Source: Clostridium sp. ZS2-4 (lineage in GTDB: Bacteria; Bacillota; Clostridia; Clostridiales; Clostridiaceae). Taken from it: DNA of 32,064 bases. Both the position numbers and the translations under genes were made by a program. Positions 9,498-17,445 of this stretch are shown one piece after another. Location: positions 1 through 32,064 of the forward strand of contig NZ_JAPPRQ010000125.1 of the NCBI RefSeq assembly GCF_026719745.1, in the 5' to 3' direction. Each line of letters starts with the position of its first letter. The stretch's first letter is position 1. Under the pieces are notes generated by a model. The model did not search any database. It saw only the letters and a program-made list of their open reading frames with translations, and was not told the origin of the DNA.

Positions 9498-10763
9498 TTA
9501 CTTTACTACCTCCTCTGGTGATGCAATTTTCCCAAGTATAGCAGATGCTGCTGCTACAGCAGGACTTGCTAAATAAACTTCACTTTCTACATGCCCCATT
9601 CTTCCTACAAAATTTCTATTTGTAGTGGCAACAGCTCTTTCACCTTTTGCTAATATTCCCATATGTCCTCCAAGACAAGGTCCGCAAGTAGGTGTGCTTA
9701 CTACTGCTCCTGCATTTATAAATGTCTCCAATAGTCCTTCTTTCATAGCTTGAAGATAAATTTTTTGAGTTGCAGGAATAACAATTGCTCTCACAGAAGG
9801 ATGCACTTCTTTTCCTTCAAAAACCTTAGCAGCAACTCTTAAGTCTTCTATTCTACCATTAGTACAAGAACCTATTACTACCTGATGAATAGGAATATTA
9901 TCAATATTATCAACAGTTCTCGTATTTTCAGGTAAATGTGGAAAAGCAACTGTCGGTCTTATATTAGATAAATCTATTTCTATAACTTGAGAATATTCCG
10001 CATCTTCATCTGCCTTGAATATTTTATATTCCTTAGTTGAATGTTCCTTGATATATTCTATTGTCTTTTCGTCAACTTCAAAAATTCCATTTTTAGCTCC
10101 AGCTTCTATAGCCATATTTGCTATTGTAAAACGGTCATCCATACCTAAATTTTTCAGACCATCTCCACTAAACTCCATGGATTTATATCTTGCTCCTTCT
10201 ACTCCAATCATTCCAATGATGTGAAGAATTACATCCTTACCACTAACCCAAGGCTGAAGTTCTCCTTTTATTTCAAACTTAATTGCTTCTGGAATCTTGA
10301 ACCAGCATTCTCCTGTAGCCATTCCTGCTCCCATATCTGTACTTCCTATTCCTGTTGAAAAAGCTCCTAGTGCACCATAAGTGCATGTGTGTGAATCTGC
10401 TCCAATTACCACATCACCCGCAACTACAAGTCCCTGTTCAGGAATCAAAGCATGCTCAATCCCCATTCTTCCTACTTCAAAATAGTTTACGATATTCTTA
10501 TCATGTGCAAACTCTCTGCAGCATTTGCACTGTTCTGCTGATTTAATATCCTTATTTGGAGTAAAATGATCTGGCACAATAGCTACCTTATTTTCATCAA
10601 AAACTTTGTCTACTCCCATTTTTTGAAATTCTCTAATAGCCACTGGAGTAGTTATATCATTTCCTAAAACCAAATCTAACTTTGCACTGATTAGCTGCCC
10701 CGGTTTTACATAATCTATTCCAGCATGTTCTGCTAAAATCTTTTGAGTCATTGTCATTGCCAT
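9498..10763 (-). CDS. leuC: 3-isopropylmalate dehydratase large subunit
   Basis: A 421-residue aconitase-family subunit that holds a [4Fe-4S] cluster and isomerises 2- to 3-isopropylmalate. The cluster ligands are recognisable in GSCTNGR and in [13 protein letters not shown]. Substrate-site motifs include [20 protein letters not shown]. The length matches the short LeuC type that works with a separate small LeuD. A GGGGGC site precedes the ATG. Confidence 0.95.
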   Translation of the reverse strand: MAMTMTQKILAEHAGIDYVKPGQLISAKLDLVLGNDITTPVAIREFQKMGVDKVFDENKVAIVPDHFTPNKDIKSAEQCKCCREFAHDKNIVNYFEVGRMGIEHALIPEQGLVVAGDVVIGADSHTCTYGALGAFSTGIGSTDMGAGMATGECWFKIPEAIKFEIKGELQPWVSGKDVILHIIGMIGVEGARYKSMEFSGDGLKNLGMDDRFTIANMAIEAGAKNGIFEVDEKTIEYIKEHSTKEYKIFKADEDAEYSQVIEIDLSNIRPTVAFPHLPENTRTVDNIDNIPIHQVVIGSCTNGRIEDLRVAAKVFEGKEVHPSVRAIVIPATQKIYLQAMKEGLLETFINAGAVVSTPTCGPCLGGHMGILAKGERAVATTNRNFVGRMGHVESEVYLASPAVAAASAILGKIASPEEVVK

Positions 10764-10783
10764 TTTTATAGCCCCCTTATACT

Positions 10784-12295
10784 TTAGTTTGTTTCACTTT
10801 CCATTTTATTTATAGCATTCATGTATGCTTTTACACTTGCTTCAATAACATCCATACTGATTCCTCTACCAGTGAATTTTTTTCCATCCTTATCTATTTT
10901 TACAGTTACCTCTCCTAAGGCATCCTTTCCACTTGTAATAGCTTTAAGTGCATAATCTTCCAGCTTTACATCTACTCCTATAGTTCTTTCAATAGCATTA
11001 AATACTGCATTTATAGGCCCATCACCACAAGCTGCTTCCTGAATAACTTTATCCTTATCTTCAACCATTACTGTTGCCGTTGAAATCATAGTATTTCCTG
11101 TTGTTACTTGGAAACTTTGAAGATTGTATTTTTCTGAAACTGGAACTACATCTTGATTTACTAATGCTTCAATATCCCTATCTGAAATTTCCTTCTTCTT
11201 ATCTGCCAAATCTTTAAATCTTCTGAAAGCTTCATCTATTCTGTCTTTATCCAAATTGTATCCAAGCTCTACCAATCTCTCTTGGAAAGCATGTCTGCCT
11301 GAATGTTTTCCAAGCACCATATTATTTTCTGTTAATCCAATAGATTCTGGAGTCATGATTTCATAAGTCTCTCTATTCATCAATACTCCATGTTGATGAA
11401 TTCCTGATTCATGTGCAAAAGCATTAGCTCCTACAATTGCCTTGTTTGGTTGTATATTTACACCTGTCAAGTGACTTACTGTACTGCTGACTCGATGAAT
11501 CCTTTCAGTAACTATATTTGTATAGCAGTCAAAGTTATCTTTTCTAGTTCTCAATGCCATAGTAATTTCTTCTAAAGCTGTATTTCCCGCTCTCTCTCCT
11601 ATACCATTTATAGTACATTCGATTTGCTCCGCCCCATTTTCAATGGCTGAAAGTGCATTGGCAACTGCAAGCCCCAAATCATTATGACAGTGAACACTTA
11701 TAATTGCTTTATCTATATTAGGCACATTTTCTTTTATACCTTTTATAAATAAGCCAAACTCAGCTGGAGTAGCATACCCTACAGTATCCGGAATATTAAG
11801 TACTGTAGCTCCTGCATCAATAACTCCTTCTAGAACCTTATAAAGAAACTCAGGACGAGTTCTTGAACCATCTTCCGGTGAAAACTCTATATCAGCACAT
11901 AACGTTTTAGCATATGCAACCATTTCTACTGCTCTTTTCATTACTTCTTCCGGTTTCATGTTTAGCTTGTATTCCATATGAACATCCGACGTTGCTATAA
12001 AAGTATGAATTCTTGGTCTTTCAGCATATTTAAGCGCTTCCCATGCACGATCAATATCCTTTTTATTTGCCCTGGCTAATGCACTTATAATCGGTTTTCT
12101 CACTTCTTTTGCTATAGCCTTAACTGCTTCAAAATCCCCATCAGACACTATTGGAAAACCTCCTTCTATAATGTCCACCCCAAGCATTTCAAGTTGTTTA
12201 GCAATTTCTAGTTTTTCCTTTACGTTCAAGCTAACCCCTGGTGTTTGCTCTCCATCTCTCAATGTAGTATCCAAAATTTGAATTCTCTTTGTCAT
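10784..12295 (-). CDS. leuA: 2-isopropylmalate synthase
   Basis: A 503-residue enzyme condensing acetyl-CoA with 2-oxoisovalerate, the committed leucine step. The catalytic TIM barrel starts with [17 protein letters not shown] and contains [20 protein letters not shown], with the metal-binding HxH. The C-terminal LeuA allosteric domain (about 385-500) carries the leucine feedback site. It is the first gene of the operon, directly behind the T-box leader, and its start has an AAGGGGGC site. Confidence 0.96.
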   Translation of the reverse strand: MTKRIQILDTTLRDGEQTPGVSLNVKEKLEIAKQLEMLGVDIIEGGFPIVSDGDFEAVKAIAKEVRKPIISALARANKKDIDRAWEALKYAERPRIHTFIATSDVHMEYKLNMKPEEVMKRAVEMVAYAKTLCADIEFSPEDGSRTRPEFLYKVLEGVIDAGATVLNIPDTVGYATPAEFGLFIKGIKENVPNIDKAIISVHCHNDLGLAVANALSAIENGAEQIECTINGIGERAGNTALEEITMALRTRKDNFDCYTNIVTERIHRVSSTVSHLTGVNIQPNKAIVGANAFAHESGIHQHGVLMNRETYEIMTPESIGLTENNMVLGKHSGRHAFQERLVELGYNLDKDRIDEAFRRFKDLADKKKEISDRDIEALVNQDVVPVSEKYNLQSFQVTTGNTMISTATVMVEDKDKVIQEAACGDGPINAVFNAIERTIGVDVKLEDYALKAITSGKDALGEVTVKIDKDGKKFTGRGISMDVIEASVKAYMNAINKMESETN

Positions 12296-12321
12296 TATTA
12301 TGCCCCCTTAAAATTAAATAT

Positions 12322-12364
12322 AAAAAAGCAGACCACATACACTCTCTTGGAGCGTATGGTCTGC
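12322..12364 (-). terminator. T-box-controlled intrinsic terminator (attenuator)
   Basis: On the - strand GCAGACCATAC (from 12364) pairs with GTATGTGGTCTGC (ending 12328) with one bulged base, and six T residues follow at 12322-12327. The 5' arm follows directly after the T-box sequence, so formation of the antiterminator excludes this hairpin. Confidence 0.9.
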
Positions 12365-12550
12365 ACGCGGTACCATCCAAATTTTTAACTTACTTAAATA
12401 ACGGCATTTGCCGGCTCAGCCTACTATCATTTCAGCCTGCTGCTCAAGGACTAGTTCAGTAATCGATTATCCGCAGGTTCTCAGCACTCCCCACTCTCTG
12501 TAAAACATCCTTATTACCTACTTCTTCCCATCATTGCTTTAACTTCTATT
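12322..12550 (-). promoter_or_regulatory. Leucine-specific T-box riboswitch leader of the leu-ilv operon
   Basis: Read on the - strand, the leader starts with the Stem I 5' side (AAGCAATGATGGGAAGAAGTA). It continues with AGAGAGTGGGG and GCTGAGAACCTGCGG, then the specifier loop TGAACTAGTCC at 12450-12460. The T-box element TTGGATGGTACCGCG is at 12366-12380. The specifier triplet after GAA is CTA (12452-12454), a leucine codon, matching the leu genes downstream. A strong terminator follows. Uncharged tRNA-Leu would pair with the specifier and the T-box bulge and stabilise the antiterminator. The identification is very secure; the exact 5' edge is approximate. Confidence 0.95.
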
Positions 12551-12568
12551 TTTTTTTATCATGTAATA

Positions 12569-12597
12569 ACTATATTATAAAAAAGCTTGCTAATCAA
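12569..12597 (-). promoter_or_regulatory. Candidate promoter P1 of the leu-ilv operon
   Basis: TTGATT (12592-12597) and TATAGT (12569-12574) are separated by 17 bases. Transcription would begin near 12562, giving a leader of about 265 nt, usual for a T-box. Its -35 overlaps the 3' arm of the hairpin that probably ends the upstream regulator gene. Confidence 0.4.
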
Positions 12598-12616
12598 ATA
12601 ATATTTTAATTAGCAA
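12579..12616 (-). terminator. Terminator-like hairpin between XRE gene and T-box leader
   Basis: TTGCTAAT (12609-12616) pairs with ATTAGCAA (12587-12594) on the - strand, followed by GC and six T at 12579-12584. It is placed to end transcripts coming from the XRE-type gene. Confidence 0.6.
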
Positions 12617-12643
12617 TATACTATAAAACGAACATCATGTCAA
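12615..12643 (-). promoter_or_regulatory. Candidate promoter P2 of the leu-ilv operon
   Basis: A consensus TTGACA (12638-12643) and TATATT (12615-12620) have a 17-base spacer. A start near 12608 would lie within the left arm of the 12587-12616 hairpin, so such a transcript would lack that arm and escape the terminator. Confidence 0.5.
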
Positions 12644-12676
12644 TATATTTTTTAAAATTTTCACAATATTTTCAAC

Positions 12677-12898
12677 TTACGGACTTACAACCAAGTCATC
12701 TATTTTACATCTCAAAACACTTGCAAGTACCGCAACTTTTTGTAAACTCGGGTTCTTCTTATCTCCTCTCTCTAACTCCTCTAAATATGACTTTGAAATA
12801 GAAGTTTCATATCTAGAATTCTTAGTAAGATTTTCAATATCTCGAGCGGTATACCCTAAACTCACCCTGAATTCTCTAATCTTCTTACCATTTAACAT
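12677..12898 (-). CDS. Small XRE-family helix-turn-helix protein
   Basis: A 73-residue protein that is essentially one XRE/Cro-type HTH domain. It shows KKIREFRVSLGYTARDIENL, then SISKSYLEELERGDKKNPSL with the usual recognition-helix to 'SxLxxlErG' pattern, and ends LASVLRCKIDDLVV. It is preceded by AAAGGGGGG. It probably binds DNA as a dimer; its target is not evident. It sits directly upstream of the leucine T-box promoter region, but leu control is already explained by the T-box. Confidence 0.75.
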   Translation of the reverse strand: MLNGKKIREFRVSLGYTARDIENLTKNSRYETSISKSYLEELERGDKKNPSLQKVAVLASVLRCKIDDLVVSP

Positions 12899-12952
12899 GC
12901 TAGAGACCCCCCTTTAAACTCTATAAACTGCATAAAGCTTTTCATAACTTAA

Positions 12953-13140
12953 TTATAATACTTTTTCATTAGAAAAAATAGCATTTAATAAGATTTTACA
13001 ACTAGTTAATATTTCTTTATTGTTATATGTAGGATCCCCTAACGGAATATCAAATAAGTTGCTATTTTCAGCTACACTGTTTTAATTTTTGTCCATCTTA
13101 ATAATTTCTTCACTGCAATATTTGTTTCACAATCAACCAC
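12953..13140 (-). pseudogene. Possible decayed small ORF of unknown function
   Basis: One - strand frame runs from a GTG at 13138-13140 for 22 codons to a TAG at 13072-13074 (VVDCETNIAVKKLLRWTKIK). A second frame continues from about 13075 to a TAA at 12953 with protein-like content (AENSNLFDIPLGDPTYNNKE). Joined by one frameshift, they give about 62 residues. No family is recognised and no clear ribosome binding site is seen, so it may be chance. The rest of the 12900-13235 gap holds only the stem-loop at 13156-13183. Confidence 0.3.
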
Positions 13141-13155
13141 TCTATTTTTCCACAA

Positions 13156-13183
13156 AAGTGGAGTACTGTAAAGTACTCTACTT
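13156..13183 (-). terminator. Stem-loop after the cold shock gene
   Basis: A 12-bp inverted repeat (13156-13167 with 13172-13183, one G-U pair, GTAA-type loop) lies 53 bases past the csp stop. On the - strand it is followed by only a short T-run interrupted by G. Confidence 0.45.
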
Positions 13184-13235
13184 GAGCATTAACTTGCATA
13201 AAACTCAGTTAGTCCAAATAACTACCTTTAAATTT

Positions 13236-13442
13236 TCAATCCATTTTTTGAACATTTGCAGCTTGTAGTCCTCTTTGCCCTTCTACTACATCAAACATAA
13301 CTTGTTGGCCTTCATGTAAATCTTTTCTAGGTCCTTGTTCCTTTATTGCAGAATGATGTACAAAAACATCATTTCCTTCTCTGCCAGAAATAAATCCATA
13401 CCCTTTCTTTCCGTCATACCATTTTACTGTTCCTGTTTCCAT
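13236..13442 (-). CDS. Cold shock protein, CspA family
   Basis: A 68-residue single cold-shock domain, a five-stranded OB fold that binds single-stranded RNA/DNA. RNP1 is KGYGFISG (about 13-20) and RNP2 is DVFVHHSAI (about 25-33). The protein starts [18 protein letters not shown] and has family-typical length. GGAGGAG precedes the ATG. A gap of about 180 bases upstream could hold a structured cold-responsive 5' leader, but no clear promoter or fold could be assigned. Confidence 0.93.
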   Translation of the reverse strand: METGTVKWYDGKKGYGFISGREGNDVFVHHSAIKEQGPRKDLHEGQQVMFDVVEGQRGLQAANVQKMD

Positions 13443-13626
13443 ATATACTCCTCCAAATTATTAATTTAAGTAAATTACATAATTCCCAAACCACATAAAG
13501 ACATATAAATTTCATTCTTTGCACTAAACCTTGCATTTTTTTGTTTATCCACTAGCTTTTAATTATGCAATTTCTTCATTTAGTAATACACTTTATTATT
13601 GGAGTATTTCTATAAAAATATACTTT

Positions 13627-14199
13627 CTAAAATACTTCTTCATACTTACTTATGAAATTTGAATAAGTATTTTCGCAAATAACAGAATCATAAGCAGAAT
13701 CATGTACTTTAGTAAATCCTAAAGTATTTGCCAATTTATCTCCTTTTGAAGAAACTACATCTGCTAAAAAATTATTAAATTTGATTCCTTTTCTTCTTAA
13801 ATTTACTGTTGTATCATAAAATCCTTTAAGTAGATACTTTAATGCATCTGTTCCATGGTATTTAGGATCTATAACTATAGAAAAGAAATATAAATTATAT
13901 ATATTACCCTCTTTATACTCTCTTATATTTTCAACTGGTATAGTTAAATCTTGAAAAATTTCACCTTTTCTTATATCCATATAACTTTCATCTTTCACTG
14001 GAAGATAACAAAAATAGCCTGCCAATTGTTTATCATCATATAATAAAGTTATTATATTAGGATTCTTTAAAAACCATTTAGTTATGTAATCAATATTTGT
14101 CCAATATTTTTCAGGATAAACCTGCTTATCTAGTTCAAGAATATCTTTTAAATATTCAGGTTCTACTTGTGCTCCATTTATAACTGTAAAATTACTCAA
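13627..14199 (-). CDS. GNAT-like acetyltransferase, substrate unknown
   Basis: A 190-residue protein starting at TTG behind AGGAGG at 7-base spacing. The order of elements resembles a GNAT fold: a beta strand ITLLYDDKQLAGYFCYLPV (about 50-70), a central YNLYFFSIVIDPKYHGTDAL (about 102-121) at the acetyl-CoA-binding region, and a late GDKLANTLGFTKVHD. The usual Q/RxxGxG/A loop is poorly conserved (YHGTDA), so assignment rests on overall pattern. Transcription could run in from hypE or start in the 130-base gap between them. No function related to hydrogenase is implied. Confidence 0.5.
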   Translation of the reverse strand: MSNFTVINGAQVEPEYLKDILELDKQVYPEKYWTNIDYITKWFLKNPNIITLLYDDKQLAGYFCYLPVKDESYMDIRKGEIFQDLTIPVENIREYKEGNIYNLYFFSIVIDPKYHGTDALKYLLKGFYDTTVNLRRKGIKFNNFLADVVSSKGDKLANTLGFTKVHDSAYDSVICENTYSNFISKYEEVF

Positions 14200-14330
14200 G
14201 TAAATTCCTCCTTAGGCTTTTCTTCATAATATATTAGAAGTAAAACTCTATTTTTATATAATAATTTAAATTGTCTTTATAAACCAATCATAGTAAGTAT
14301 AGTATATTTTATCTATTAATTTCAAACATA

Positions 14331-15329
14331 TTAACATATTCTTGGAAGCATCTGAGTATCTAAGCTATTCAATATTCTCTTCCCTCCAAAACCATTTTCA
14401 ATATATACAAATTCTGCTCTATCTGTAAAATCACCTATTATACTTGCATTAACGCAGCCATATTGTTTTTTAAGTTCTTCTTTGATTTCCTCTGCCTTAG
14501 AGCTTTCTACAACCAATATCATCCTTCCTTCACTAGCCAAATAAAGCGGATTTATACCAAGCATTTCATTTATACCCTTAACTTCTTCTCTTATAGGAAT
14601 ATTTTTTTCAAAAATATGTATTCCTAATTTACTCTTTTTTGATATCTCGTTTAAAATTTCTCCTATTCCCCCTCTTGTAGGGTCTTTCATAAGCTTAATG
14701 CTTTCCTTATATTTTTCTAAACAATCTAATAAATAGTTAAGTGGAGCACAATCACTCTGAATATTTCCTTCCACCTTCAAATTATACCTATCTACCTCAA
14801 TGGCAGTTCCATGTTCTCCAATTGTTCCTGTTACAATTATGCTATCTCCTGCTTGAATTTCTTTAGATGTATATCCTTTTATAATTCCAATACCAGAGGT
14901 ATTTATAAAGACTCCATCTACTTTTCCCTTAGGAACCACCTTTGTATCACCAGTAACTATTTTTACATTAGCTTGTTCACATATTTTTCCCATAGAATCT
15001 GCTATTCTTTCTAATTTTTCAAGAGAAAATCCTTCTTCAATAATAAATCCTGCACTTAAGCATATTGGATAAGCCCCACTTACAGTTAAATCATTAACGG
15101 TGCCACAAACTGCTAATTTTCCTATATCTCCTCCCCTAAAGAATATAGGATTTACTACAAATGAATCCGTCGTAAAAGCTATCTTGCCTTTATCTACACT
15201 AAGCAATGCCGAATCCATATCTTCCAGTAAAATATCATTTTGAAAATTTCTATAGAATATTTTTTCTATTAACTCTCCAGTATATTTTCCACCATCGCCA
15301 TGTATTAGTTCTATATTTTTAGTATTCAC
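14331..15329 (-). CDS. hypE: Hydrogenase maturation protein HypE (carbamoyl dehydratase)
   Basis: HypE makes the cyanide ligands of the [NiFe] active site: HypF carbamoylates the C-terminal cysteine, and HypE dehydrates it with ATP to a thiocyanate. The protein is 332 residues with ATP-grasp/AIR-synthase-type motifs FTTDSFVVNPIFFRGGDIGK and MKDPTRGGIGEILNEI. It ends in the diagnostic LPRIC, whose final Cys carries the cyano group. It closes the hydrogenase operon 29 bases after hypD. Confidence 0.96.
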   Translation of the reverse strand: MNTKNIELIHGDGGKYTGELIEKIFYRNFQNDILLEDMDSALLSVDKGKIAFTTDSFVVNPIFFRGGDIGKLAVCGTVNDLTVSGAYPICLSAGFIIEEGFSLEKLERIADSMGKICEQANVKIVTGDTKVVPKGKVDGVFINTSGIGIIKGYTSKEIQAGDSIIVTGTIGEHGTAIEVDRYNLKVEGNIQSDCAPLNYLLDCLEKYKESIKLMKDPTRGGIGEILNEISKKSKLGIHIFEKNIPIREEVKGINEMLGINPLYLASEGRMILVVESSKAEEIKEELKKQYGCVNASIIGDFTDRAEFVYIENGFGGKRILNSLDTQMLPRIC

Positions 15330-15358
15330 TTTTCCTCTCCCCCCTTAACTCTGAGTGC

Positions 15359-16462
15359 TCAACTGTATTTGTAATATGCTGCACAAGCCCCTTCACTGGA
15401 TACCATACAAGGACCGCATGGAGTTCTAGGAGTACATACTTTTCTAAAAAGACTGCATCTTTCTGGCGATATATTTCCTAGTAAAACTTGACTGCATTTA
15501 CATCCCTTATCTTCCTTCAAGTACTCTTCTTTTTTATTAAAATATCTATATAAATTAAATACCTTAACTGCATCTAATTGTGAATAATTTTCCTTTATAA
15601 CCAAAGCCGAATCACGTATATTTCCAATTCCTCTCCACAGCACATCATCTTTTTTAAATATTTCTCTTATTAATTCTTTAGCTATCTTATTTCCAGAATT
15701 GCTTACACATCTTCTATACAAATTTTCAAAACCTTTTTGTTTTATCCCCTCCTGCTTTCTTTTCATCTCTTTAATTAAAGAGTATATCCCCCATAATATA
15801 TCCTCAGCCTCAAAGCCACATACTACTGCTGGGACTTGATATTTTTCATAGATAAATCTAAAACTCTCACTTCCATTAATCACCGCTACATTTCCTGGGC
15901 AAATTATTCCATTAATCTGTTTTTCCTTCATGTTTAAAATTTTTTCAAGTATCGGCGGCATAGTTTTTGTGGATGTTAGAAAACATAAATTTTTTATTCC
16001 CATAGCATGAGTTTGTTTTATTACAGCAGCTATTATAGGTGCGGTTGTTTCAAAGCCCACACCTAAAAACACAACTTTTCTTTCTTTATTTTTCACGGCT
16101 ATATCAATAGCATCATAAACAGAATATATAATTCTTATATCTCTTCCCTTCGATTTTTCTGAAAGCAAATTTTCTTCTTTTCCATTTACCCTCATCAAAT
16201 CCCCAAAGGTAGCTATTATAACACCTCTTTCAGCTAAATCTAAAGCGGCATCTATATAACTTTGATGTGTAACACAAACAGGACATCCAGGTCCAGATAT
16301 AAGGTTTATTTTTTTCGAAACCAAGCTCTTTATTCCATATTTAGCTATTGAATGTGTATGTGTTCCGCATACTTCCATAATATTTATATTATCCAACTGT
16401 AACTCTTCTGAAATTCTATTTATATTCTGTATAATTTTTTTTAGTTCATTATCATTTATCAT
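15359..16462 (-). CDS. hypD: Hydrogenase maturation protein HypD
   Basis: A 367-residue [4Fe-4S] scaffold protein that, with HypC, assembles the Fe(CN)2CO unit. Motifs are EVCGTHTHSIAKYGIKSL with the redox-active Cys, GPGCPVCVT, GFETTAPIIA, CPGNVAVINGSESFR and VVCGFEAEDI. The C-terminal cluster-binding region is CKCSQVLLGNISPERC with TPRTPCGPCMVSSEGACAAY. It overlaps hypC by four bases, implying coupled translation. Confidence 0.97.
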   Translation of the reverse strand: MINDNELKKIIQNINRISEELQLDNINIMEVCGTHTHSIAKYGIKSLVSKKINLISGPGCPVCVTHQSYIDAALDLAERGVIIATFGDLMRVNGKEENLLSEKSKGRDIRIIYSVYDAIDIAVKNKERKVVFLGVGFETTAPIIAAVIKQTHAMGIKNLCFLTSTKTMPPILEKILNMKEKQINGIICPGNVAVINGSESFRFIYEKYQVPAVVCGFEAEDILWGIYSLIKEMKRKQEGIKQKGFENLYRRCVSNSGNKIAKELIREIFKKDDVLWRGIGNIRDSALVIKENYSQLDAVKVFNLYRYFNKKEEYLKEDKGCKCSQVLLGNISPERCSLFRKVCTPRTPCGPCMVSSEGACAAYYKYS

Positions 16463-16686
16463 AATTTATCATCTTCTTTTAAGATTTCTTCAAATACATT
16501 ATCCAAATAATCAAAGTACTCTTTGTCTATTTTTTCAATAGCAAATCCAGCATGAATAAGTACATGATCTCCACTTAATGGCTTTTCAATAAGCTGAACA
16601 TTTACACACGTTTCAACTCCTTTTATATTCACAATAGCAAAGGGTAAATCCAATTTTTTTATTTCACCGCAAATAGCAAGGCACAT
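16459..16686 (-). CDS. hypC: Hydrogenase maturation chaperone HypC
   Basis: A 75-residue HypC/HupF protein beginning MCLAICGEI, in which Cys2 (after Met removal) holds the iron complex passed from HypD to the large subunit. The middle shows GDHVLIHAGFAIEKID, the family's typical second half. It directly precedes and overlaps hypD. Confidence 0.96.
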   Translation of the reverse strand: MCLAICGEIKKLDLPFAIVNIKGVETCVNVQLIEKPLSGDHVLIHAGFAIEKIDKEYFDYLDNVFEEILKEDDKL

Positions 16687-16700
16687 TCATAAACACCTCT

Positions 16701-16955
16701 CTATCTTTTATCCCCTTCTATTTTTCTAATAGCTGCTGTAAGCTCGGGCATATCCTCAAATATCACCTTTACCTCAGTATATTTGTCTACAAGCCCACTA
16801 TTCATATCTATAAGGTGCTCTAAAAGATTTTCTTTATTTATATGACTATCAGGATTCACCGAAATTTCTAATGAAGTTACCTTCTTTATTCCAACATCCA
16901 TACAAATATTCTTAAGATTCTTAGAAATATTTTGCATCAAAAATGAATCATGCAT
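16701..16955 (-). CDS. HypA-like protein lacking the zinc ribbon
   Basis: An 84-residue protein starting MHDSFLMQNISKNLK, resembling the HypA N-terminus (MHE-x-S/L-x-Q-x-I), including His2, which binds nickel in HypA. VTSLEISVNPDSHINKENLL (about 26-45) matches the region after the first helix. HypA is normally about 113 residues with a CxxC...CxxC zinc ribbon. Here there is a single Cys (C18) and no such ribbon; the chain instead ends VIFEDMPELTAAIRKIEGDK. It could be a reduced nickel-insertion helper or a divergent protein of another role. Its position between the endopeptidase and hypC supports a hydrogenase maturation role. Confidence 0.6.
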   Translation of the reverse strand: MHDSFLMQNISKNLKNICMDVGIKKVTSLEISVNPDSHINKENLLEHLIDMNSGLVDKYTEVKVIFEDMPELTAAIRKIEGDKR

Positions 16956-16956
16956 T

Positions 16957-17409
16957 TTACAATCCCCCTTTTGAAATTGTCAAATTATAAACCTGATTTT
17001 TTATTTTTTCAAAGTTTTCTTTTAAAATTTCGCTTAACTCTATTCCAAACTCTATGTTTGAAACTTCTATTCCTATTACAAAACCCGAAACTTTTTTAAG
17101 TGCATAACTATTTAATAGCTTGATAAGACTAAGTTGATGCTGGGAATATCCTTTTTCAAAAAAATCTCCCGTTTTATCAAGCTCTACTATACTTACAGCA
17201 CCAGGTTTAATTCCATAAAGAGTAGCATCCAATATAAATAGCAAGTCTCCATCTTCTATAAGGCTTAAACAGTAATCCACATCTGTTTCACCTATTATCA
17301 CCTGAATCCCTGTATTTTCTAGCTCAGCCTTCAATTTTTCTGCAATTAATACTCCAATACCGTCATCACTCATAATTCTATTTCCTATAGCAATAAGTTT
17401 CTTACTCAT
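16957..17409 (-). CDS. [NiFe]-hydrogenase maturation endopeptidase (HyaD/HycI family)
   Basis: A 150-residue protease that removes the C-terminal peptide of the large subunit after nickel insertion. The family pattern is present: AIGNRIMSDDGIGVLIAEKL (GxGN-x-x-M-x-D-D-G-x-G, with the first G changed to A), the second nickel ligand in FILDATLYG and the His in YSQHQLSLI. The likely substrate is the large subunit encoded 36 bases upstream, whose extension is 14 residues. It ends one base before the HypA-like gene. Confidence 0.9.
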   Translation of the reverse strand: MSKKLIAIGNRIMSDDGIGVLIAEKLKAELENTGIQVIIGETDVDYCLSLIEDGDLLFILDATLYGIKPGAVSIVELDKTGDFFEKGYSQHQLSLIKLLNSYALKKVSGFVIGIEVSNIEFGIELSEILKENFEKIKNQVYNLTISKGGL

Positions 17410-17445
17410 AATTCATATATACTCCTCATGTATTTGTAATATAAT

